From assembly GCA_035642535.1 (NCBI GenBank), contig DASQSE010000117.1, positions 1-64,000 of the forward strand: a DNA stretch of 64,000 nt. Reading direction: 5' to 3'. Every line of letters starts with the position of its first letter. The stretch's first letter is position 1. The notes under the pieces were generated by a model. The model made no database searches. It saw only the letters and a list, made by a program, of their open reading frames with translations, and was not told the origin of the DNA. The position numbers and the translations under genes were made by a program. Shown piece by piece: positions 58,438-64,000 of the stretch. Source of the DNA: Jatrophihabitans sp035642535. GTDB taxonomy: Bacteria; Actinomycetota; Actinomycetes; Mycobacteriales; Jatrophihabitantaceae.

Positions 58438-60087
58438 GTGAACGACGGACCACTGATCGTCCAGTCCGACAAGACGCTACTGCTTGAAGTGGAGCATCCG
58501 CTCGCACCTGAAGCGCGCGCCGCAATCGCCCCATTTGCCGAGTTGGAGCGCAGTCCGGAGCACGTCCACACCTACCGGCTCACCCCTCTCGGACTGTGGA
58601 ACGCCCGCGCCGCCGGGCACGACGCCGAGCAGGTGGTGGACGCCCTCGTCCGCTACTCGCGCTACACCGTGCCGCACGCGCTGCTGGTCGACGTCGCCGA
58701 CACGATGGACCGCTACGGGCGTCTGCAGCTGGTCAAGCACCCCACGCACGGGCTCGTGCTCGTCTCGCTCGACCGCGCCGTGCTCGAGGAGATCCTGCGG
58801 CAGAAAAAGATCGCACCGATGCTCGGGCAGCGCCTCGACGCGGACACCGTACTCGTCCACCCGTCCGAGCGCGGGCGGCTTAAGCAGGCGCTGCTGAAGG
58901 TCGGCTGGCCGGCCGAGGATCTCGCCGGCTACGTGAACGGCGAGGCACATCCGATCGAGCTCGACCAGCGCGAGTGGCACCTGCGCGACTACCAGAAGCA
59001 GGCCGCCGAGATGTTCTGGGCAGGCGGCTCGGGCGTCGTCGTGCTGCCCTGCGGCGCCGGCAAGACGCTGGTCGGTGCCGCCGCGATGGCGCAGGCGCAG
59101 GCCACGACGCTGATCCTCGTGACGAACACCGTCGCCGGGCGGCAATGGCGCCGTGAGCTGCTGGCCCGTACCTCGCTGACCGACGAGGAGATCGGCGAGT
59201 ACAGCGGCGAGAAGAAGGAGATCCGGCCCGTCACCATCGCCACCTACCAGGTGATGACGACCCGGCGGAAGGGCGAGTACCGGCACCTCGAGCTGTTCGA
59301 CTCGCGCGACTGGGGTCTGATCATCTACGACGAGGTGCACCTGCTGCCCGCGCCCATCTTCCGGCTGACCGCCGACCTGCAGTCCCGTCGCCGGCTGGGC
59401 CTGACCGCGACGCTGATCCGTGAAGACGGGCGGGAGGGCGACGTCTTCTCGCTCATCGGGCCGAAGCGCTACGACGCGCCGTGGAAGGACATCGAGAACC
59501 AGGGCTGGATCGCGCCGGCGGACTGCACCGAGGTGCGCGTGACGCTCACCGACGCCGAGCGCATGACATACGCGACGGCCGAGCCCGAGGACCGCTACCG
59601 CATCGCCGCCACCGCGCGGACGAAGCTGCCGGTGATCGAGTCGATCGTCGATCGCCATCCCAACGACCAGATCCTGGTCATCGGCGCGTACCTGGAGCAG
59701 CTCGACGACGTCGCCGACCACCTCGGCGGGATTCCGGTCATCCAGGGCTCCACGACGAACAAGGAGCGGGAGCGGCTCTACGACGAGTTCCGGCGCGGCG
59801 AGCAGCGCGTCCTCGTCGTCTCGAAGGTCGCGAACTTCTCCATCGACCTGCCCGAAGCCGCCGTCGCCGTGCAGATCTCGGGGACGTTCGGGTCACGACA
59901 GGAGGAGGCGCAGCGCCTCGGCCGGGTGCTTCGCCCGAAGCAGGACGGGCGGCAGGCGCACTTCTACACGGTCGTCGCGCGCGACACCCTCGACGCCGAG
60001 TACGCCGCGCACCGGCAGCGCTTCCTCGCCGAGCAGGGCTATGCGTACACGATCGTCGACGCCGACGACCTGCTGCGTCCGCTGTAA
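58438..60087 (+). CDS. XPB/Ssl2-type DNA repair helicase
   Basis: A 549-residue superfamily 2 helicase. The N-terminal damage-recognition-like region is followed by Walker A CGAGKT (K209), DEVH (298-301), the XPB-specific RED motif (R328 E329 D330) with EGDVFSLIGPKRYD, and C-terminal motifs ASEGQ-like DLPEAAVAVQISGTFGSRQEEAQRLGRVLRPK. Bacterial XPB proteins unwind damaged DNA 3' to 5'. GGAGAACC precedes the GTG. A DNA glycosylase-like gene follows three bases after the stop. Confidence 0.94.
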   Translation: MNDGPLIVQSDKTLLLEVEHPLAPEARAAIAPFAELERSPEHVHTYRLTPLGLWNARAAGHDAEQVVDALVRYSRYTVPHALLVDVADTMDRYGRLQLVKHPTHGLVLVSLDRAVLEEILRQKKIAPMLGQRLDADTVLVHPSERGRLKQALLKVGWPAEDLAGYVNGEAHPIELDQREWHLRDYQKQAAEMFWAGGSGVVVLPCGAGKTLVGAAAMAQAQATTLILVTNTVAGRQWRRELLARTSLTDEEIGEYSGEKKEIRPVTIATYQVMTTRRKGEYRHLELFDSRDWGLIIYDEVHLLPAPIFRLTADLQSRRRLGLTATLIREDGREGDVFSLIGPKRYDAPWKDIENQGWIAPADCTEVRVTLTDAERMTYATAEPEDRYRIAATARTKLPVIESIVDRHPNDQILVIGAYLEQLDDVADHLGGIPVIQGSTTNKERERLYDEFRRGEQRVLVVSKVANFSIDLPEAAVAVQISGTFGSRQEEAQRLGRVLRPKQDGRQAHFYTVVARDTLDAEYAAHRQRFLAEQGYAYTIVDADDLLRPL

Positions 60088-60090
60088 CTC

Positions 60091-60519
60091 GTGCAGACCT
60101 TCCTGCCGTACGCGGGCTTCGCGGACTCGGCCGGCGTGCTCGACGACGTGCGGCTGGGCAAGCAGCGTGTCGAGGCGTATCAGATCCTGCGGTCGCTGCT
60201 CGGCATCACGCAGGGCTGGCGGCATCACCCGGCGGTGAAGATGTGGCGCGAGCACACCGACGCACTCGTCGACTACGGCGTTGCGATGTGCCTGGAGTGG
60301 ACGAACCGCGGCCGCGCCGACACCGTCGCGCAGAAACTGCGCGAGTTGCGCGGCGCCGGCTCTGCCGTGCTGCCGGCCTGGTTCGGGAACGACGCCTTCC
60401 ACGCCAGCCATCGCAGCAACCTGCTGCGCAAGGATCCGGAGTGGTACGGGCGGTTCGGTTGGGTGGAGCCTCCGGATCTGCCATATGTGTGGCCGGGCTC
60501 CAATACGATTCCGCAGTGA
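60091..60519 (+). CDS. MSMEG_6728-family (pyrimidine-dimer glycosylase-like) protein
   Basis: A 142-residue protein with MQTFLPYAGFADSAGVLDDVRLGKQRVEAYQILRSL and GWRHHPAVKMWREHTDALVDYG, the pattern of the MSMEG_6728 family, distantly related to phage T4 endonuclease V. Starts with GTG three bases after the XPB stop, so they are probably co-translated, which fits a repair role. Catalytic activity is unproven. Its stop overlaps the next GTG (GTGA). Confidence 0.82.
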   Translation: MQTFLPYAGFADSAGVLDDVRLGKQRVEAYQILRSLLGITQGWRHHPAVKMWREHTDALVDYGVAMCLEWTNRGRADTVAQKLRELRGAGSAVLPAWFGNDAFHASHRSNLLRKDPEWYGRFGWVEPPDLPYVWPGSNTIPQ

Positions 60520-61061
60520 CGAACCCGCCGCCGCCCGCTCCCGAACCGGACGTCAAGGACTGGACGTGGGTCATCCGCGAGCCGTGCCCGAACTGCGGCT
60601 ATGACGCGCGACAGGTGACGAACGAAGACGTCCCGGAACGCACCGATCGTTATGCCGCGACGATCGCTGCCGCACTGGACGGTCCGAGCGCGACCGCCCG
60701 GCCCGAGCCGAACGTGTGGTCGCCGCTCGAGTACGCCTGCCACGTCCGTGACGTCTGCACGCTGTTCGCGCAACGCCTCGACCTGATGCTTACCGAGGAC
60801 GACCCGCAGTTCGCCAACTGGGACCAAGACGTCACGGCGGTCGAGGAGCGGTACTGGGAGCAGCAGCCAGGCGTCGTGGCGAACGAACTCCGCGTCGCCG
60901 CGGCCGGAACCGCCGCGGCCTTCGCAGCGGTGGACGACAACCAGTGGCAGCGGCCCGCGCAACGCTCGGACGGCGCCGTGTTCACCGTCGACACCTTCGC
61001 CCGCTACTTCCTGCACGACCTCGCCCACCACGCATGGGACATCACCGGGCAGCGGTGGTAG
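60516..61061 (+). CDS. DinB/YfiT-like family protein
   Basis: A 181-residue protein with a cysteine pair at the N-terminus (EPCPNCGYDARQ) and a four-helix bundle carrying the metal histidines: YACHVRDVCTLFAQRLDLM and FLHDLAHHAWDI. This is the DinB_2/mycothiol-dependent enzyme fold, often a thiol S-transferase in actinobacteria. The GTG overlaps the stop of the upstream gene. Substrate unknown. Confidence 0.85.
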   Translation: MTNPPPPAPEPDVKDWTWVIREPCPNCGYDARQVTNEDVPERTDRYAATIAAALDGPSATARPEPNVWSPLEYACHVRDVCTLFAQRLDLMLTEDDPQFANWDQDVTAVEERYWEQQPGVVANELRVAAAGTAAAFAAVDDNQWQRPAQRSDGAVFTVDTFARYFLHDLAHHAWDITGQRW

Positions 61062-61080
61062 CGACCGCCGCGGCGGCGCC

Positions 61081-61086
61081 TACGAT
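61081..61086 (+). promoter_or_regulatory. -10 box TACGAT of the lipoprotein gene
   Basis: TACGAT, six bases, then the GTG at 61093 with no ribosome site: a leaderless start. Confidence 0.5.
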
Positions 61087-61092
61087 CGCGGG

Positions 61093-61869
61093 GTGACGAC
61101 TGCCTCCGCGCTTCGCCGCCTGCCGTTGGCAGTGACTGCCGCCGCCCTGCTTGCCGCGTGCACGTCGTCGGGCAGCGCCGGCGCGAGCGGCACCGCGCCG
61201 GTGCCCAGCGGGATGCCTACCGCCGTGGCGAAGCTGAGCACGTTCATCTCGTCCGCTGCGCAGCGCGTCACGTCCGCGCATCTGCACGTCGGCATCAAGC
61301 TCAGCGCGGAGCAACTCTCCGGCCGCGGCGCCGAGCGGTTGTCCGACGGCGAAGTCGTCGCCCTTGACCTCACCGCGAATCTCGCGGGCGCGGGGGACAT
61401 CCACGTCGTGTACGTGAACGGGACGACGTACGCGACGTTGCCCGCCTCGATGGATTCGTCCGGGAAATATCTGATCGTCACCTCGGACAGTCCGAACCCG
61501 GTGATCCATCAGCTCGCGCCCTACCTCGGCGCGGCGCTCGCCGCCGTCTCGCCGGGCCGGCTCGGCGCGATCGCGCGAGCCGCACCGTCCGTCGACGTCC
61601 AGGGCACGAGATCGGTCGCGGGTGTGCAGGCGACCCACTACTCGCTCGAGGTCGACCCGACGAAGCTGCCCAGCGACCTGCAGGACGCACTGCCCGTCAG
61701 CGGCCAGCCGTTGCCGCTCGACCTGTACGTCGCGCGGGACGGGAAGCTGGTCGAGGCCAGTCTGCATCTGAACGTGCAGGGTCAGGACATCCCGATCGAC
61801 GTGAAATTCAGCGATTACAACGCCCCGGTGTCGATCACCCCGCCGACGCCGGGGCAGATCGGGCACTAG
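61093..61869 (+). CDS. LppX/LprAFG family lipoprotein
   Basis: A 258-residue exported lipoprotein. The signal peptide (LRRLPLAVTAAALLAAC) ends in the lipobox LAAC with lipidated C23. The mature part has the antiparallel beta/alpha fold of LppX_LprAFG (SAHLHVGIKLSAEQL, DIHVVYVNGTTYATLPASM, VDVQGTRSVAGVQATHYSLEVDPTKL, IDVKFSDYNAPVSITPP). Mycobacterial LprG and LppX carry triacylated lipids across the envelope; a similar role is inferred here. Membrane-anchored on the outer face. Confidence 0.88.
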   Translation: MTTASALRRLPLAVTAAALLAACTSSGSAGASGTAPVPSGMPTAVAKLSTFISSAAQRVTSAHLHVGIKLSAEQLSGRGAERLSDGEVVALDLTANLAGAGDIHVVYVNGTTYATLPASMDSSGKYLIVTSDSPNPVIHQLAPYLGAALAAVSPGRLGAIARAAPSVDVQGTRSVAGVQATHYSLEVDPTKLPSDLQDALPVSGQPLPLDLYVARDGKLVEASLHLNVQGQDIPIDVKFSDYNAPVSITPPTPGQIGH

Positions 61870-61888
61870 ACACAGGCACAATGGCGCG

Positions 61889-63748
61889 GTGCACGCCGCG
61901 CTCGAGATCCTCGCGCTCGCCGCAGTCGCGGGGTTCGTCTCCGGCTTCGCGCGCCGCCTGCAACGGTCCGAGCCGCTCGCGCTGGTGATAGTCGGGATCG
62001 GGCTGTCGTTCGTACCGCACTTCCTCGACATCGACTTGACGCCCGACCTCGTGCTGATCGGACTGCTGCCGCCGCTGCTCTACGCGGCGGCGATCCGCAC
62101 CAGCCTCGTCGACTTCAAGGCCAACCGCCGCGCGATCGTGCTGCTCTCGGTCGGGCTGGTCGCGTTTTCGACCGTGGTCGTCGGACTCGCGTCCTATTGG
62201 GTGGTGCCCGGCGCGACGGTCGCGACGGGCCTCGCGTTGGGCGCAGTCGTCGCCCCGACGGACGCGGTGGCGGCCACCACCGTCGCGCGCCGGGTCGGCA
62301 TGCCGCGCCGCATCATCTCTATCCTCGAGGGCGAGAGCATGGTGAACGACGCGACGGCGCTGGTCGCGCTCAACACCGCGATCGCAGCGATCAGCGAGTC
62401 GGTGCGTCCATGGCGGGTCGGCTGGGACTTCGTCCGTGAGGCGGGCGGCGGCTTGCTCGTCGGACTGGCCGCCGCGCTCGTCCTCGGCCTGGTCCGGCGC
62501 CGCATCGACGACGCCGTCCTCGACACGACGCTTTCGTTCGCCGCGCCCTACGTCGCGTTTCTCCCCGCTCAGGAGATCAACGCATCCGGCGCACTCGCCG
62601 TGGTCGTGACGGGGCTCATCCTCGGCCACATGGCGCCGCAATGGCAGTCGGCGGGTTCGCGCATCGCCGAGAACATCAACTGGCGCACCGTCCAATTCCT
62701 GCTCGAGAACGTCGTGTTCCTGCTGATCGGGCTGCAGATCCGGCCGCTCGTCACCAGCGTCGCGAATGGAGATCTGGCCTGGACGGAGGTGGTGTGGCCG
62801 TGCCTAGTCGTGCTCGCGGTGACGATCGCCGCCCGCATCGTATGGATGTTCGCGGTCGTGGCGATCTTGCGCGCGCTACGCATGCGCGCGTGGGACTGGC
62901 GGGTCACCGCAATTGTCTCCTGGGCCGGCATGCGCGGCGTCGTGACGCTCGCCGCGGTCTTCCTGCTCCCGCCGGACACGCCGCAGCGTGAGCTCCTCGC
63001 GCTCGTCGCGTTCAGCGTCGTCGCCGGGACGCTCCTCGTGCAGGGCCTCACGTTGCCCTGGGTCGTCCGGCGGGTGAACCTGCCCGCGCCTGACGTCTCC
63101 GAGGACGTGCTGCAGGCCGCGGGGCTGGTCACCGCCGCGGCGCGGGCCGGGCTGGCCGTCCTCGACGAGATCGCGACGGACGACGATCCACCCGAAGTGC
63201 TGAACGAGCTGCGCAACCGCGCCAACAAGCGGAGCAACCGGCTGTGGGAGGCGCTCGGCCGTCCGCAGTCCGAGCTGGAGCCGCCGGCGGCCGCGTTTCG
63301 CCGGCTGCGCCTGCAGATGCTCTCGGCCGAGCGCGGCTCGATCCTCCAAGCCCGGGACAGCGGCGTGTACGACGACGAGGTGCTGCGCGTCGCGCTCAAC
63401 GCGATCGACCTCGAAGAGTCGATGCTGGATCGCGTCGAGGATGCAGCGGTCCGCATTCAGGACGAGCTGGTCACCCCGCGCAAGCGTGCCGGCAAGTGCG
63501 AGCACCTGCGCGACGCACCGAAGATCGTGCGGCCGCGCACCCCGGAGGGCTGCGAGGAGTGTCTGCGCGACGGCACCCGGTGGGTGCATCTGCGGTTGTG
63601 CCTGACGTGCGGGCACGTCGGGTGCTGCGACTCCTCCCCGCAGAAGCACGCCGCAGCGCACTTCCGCGAGACGGAGCATCCGGTGATGCGCTCGATCGAG
63701 CCCGGCGAGGCGTGGCGCTGGTGCTACGTGGACGGCCTGCTCGGCTGA
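61889..63748 (+). CDS. Na+/H+ antiporter (CPA1) fused to a UBP-type zinc finger
   Basis: A 619-residue protein. About 12 helices to residue 410 include the ion-binding motifs GAVVAPTDAVAATTVARR and LEGESMVNDATALVAL (the ND pair). A charged cytoplasmic region follows, ending in a zinc finger from residue 537 (GKCEHL, CEECLRDG, LRLCLTCGHVGCCDSS, HAAAHFRETEHPVM), the ubiquitin-hydrolase-type ZnF found fused to some actinobacterial antiporters. The GTG start lies near a weak CACAAT box. Confidence 0.9.
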   Translation: MHAALEILALAAVAGFVSGFARRLQRSEPLALVIVGIGLSFVPHFLDIDLTPDLVLIGLLPPLLYAAAIRTSLVDFKANRRAIVLLSVGLVAFSTVVVGLASYWVVPGATVATGLALGAVVAPTDAVAATTVARRVGMPRRIISILEGESMVNDATALVALNTAIAAISESVRPWRVGWDFVREAGGGLLVGLAAALVLGLVRRRIDDAVLDTTLSFAAPYVAFLPAQEINASGALAVVVTGLILGHMAPQWQSAGSRIAENINWRTVQFLLENVVFLLIGLQIRPLVTSVANGDLAWTEVVWPCLVVLAVTIAARIVWMFAVVAILRALRMRAWDWRVTAIVSWAGMRGVVTLAAVFLLPPDTPQRELLALVAFSVVAGTLLVQGLTLPWVVRRVNLPAPDVSEDVLQAAGLVTAAARAGLAVLDEIATDDDPPEVLNELRNRANKRSNRLWEALGRPQSELEPPAAAFRRLRLQMLSAERGSILQARDSGVYDDEVLRVALNAIDLEESMLDRVEDAAVRIQDELVTPRKRAGKCEHLRDAPKIVRPRTPEGCEECLRDGTRWVHLRLCLTCGHVGCCDSSPQKHAAAHFRETEHPVMRSIEPGEAWRWCYVDGLLG

Positions 63749-63751
63749 CGC

Positions 63752-64000
63752 CTACGCCGGGGTGCTCACCAGCGCCCGACGAATCCGCTCGTAGTGCCGG
63801 GCAAGCTCGCGATCCGCGTCCGCGAAGGTCGACTCGGCGATCTGCACCGCGGGCTCCAGGGTTGGCCACGACGCCACCAGCCGGTGCCGCAACCCGTCGG
63901 GGCGGATGCGACGCGTAGGCCGACGCCTGGTATCGCAGCGAGAGTTGCTCGGCCGTCCGCACCGCGTTCGCCGGCTTCGTTACCGCCGCCTGCACTTTCG
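63752..64000 (-). pseudogene. C-terminal part of a gene with an apparent frameshift (partial)
   Basis: From the stop at 63752 upward, one frame reads a natural C-terminus (GLRHRLVASWPTLEPAVQIAESTFADADRELARHYERIRRALVSTPA). At about 63910 the coding bias switches to a frame that ends AEQLSLRYQASAYAS and runs off the right edge. Removing one base would join them. It may be a true frameshift or a sequence error. I recognise no family. Confidence 0.5.

Noticed and set aside
1..64000. tRNA, rRNA, insertion sequences or prophage genes
   Set aside because: No cloverleaf-like segments, rRNA stretches, transposase or integrase motifs were recognised by reading; a covariance-model scan was not possible.

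Overview
The window is one stretch of a high-GC actinobacterial chromosome. The evidence is very high GC at third codon positions, frequent GTG starts, many ATGA/GTGA stop-start overlaps, and clade-typical genes: SepH, DUF3027, DUF2530, the futalosine menaquinone genes mqnB and mqnD, an XPB helicase paired with a helicase-associated protein, and an LppX-type lipoprotein. The exact order cannot be fixed from sequence alone. No rRNA, tRNA, transposase, integrase, phage gene or CRISPR array was seen. The content is mostly chromosomal housekeeping and metabolism, interspersed with small regulator-plus-target modules.

Layout. 1-1.8 kb: small conserved proteins and a short-chain dehydrogenase. 1.9-7.7 kb: a three-gene ATGA-coupled operon (thiamine-diphosphate enzyme, FAD/Fe-S oxidoreductase, enolase-superfamily enzyme), probably catabolism of a hydroxy or sugar acid. 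7.7-17 kb: endonuclease-fold protein, ATP-dependent DNA ligase, small membrane proteins, CBS protein, amino-acid permease plus amidohydrolase, a secreted protein and assorted small enzymes. 17-19.1 kb: a MerR regulator module and a serine hydrolase. 19.1-20 kb: the only long non-coding region, with nested dyads, a GATC-rich direct-repeat array and DnaA-box-like sites. 20-26.5 kb: PadR/dienoyl-CoA reductase with a divergent cupin gene, threonine dehydratase, a dehydrogenase, and a metallo-hydrolase with an MmyB-type regulator. 26.5-36.4 kb: two MFS transporters, PdxH, citrate synthase, flavin reductase, a secreted S55 peptidase, a PLP aldolase-like protein and a sugar-lactone oxidase. 36.4-39.3 kb: small proteins, SerC and SepH. 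39.4-43.2 kb: a heterodimeric ABC exporter behind a MerR-type promoter. 43.3-49.9 kb: an RNA methyltransferase, a zinc-ribbon protein, a large secreted Ig-like protein, a MarR-MFS pair and a PabB-PabC fusion. 49.9-64 kb: DUF2530, DUF3027, MFS, MqnB, MqnD, an HpnB-like glycosyltransferase, cold-shock protein, the XPB helicase group, a DinB-like protein, a lipoprotein and a Na+/H+ antiporter fused to a zinc finger.

Three themes recur. First, many genes start at or next to the predicted transcription start: a TANNNT -10 box sits 6-8 bases before ATG or GTG, indicating leaderless mRNAs. Second, regulators sit beside or divergent from their likely targets with a visible dyad between them (MerR, PadR, MmyB-type XRE, MarR). 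Third, long hairpins with 12-23 bp stems are scattered between genes, and two such structures lie inside coding regions. The most unusual spots are the origin-like 19.4-20.0 kb region and the ABC exporter operon, which has a predicted leaderless 21-residue leader ORF and an ORF-forming repeat inserted between its two subunits.
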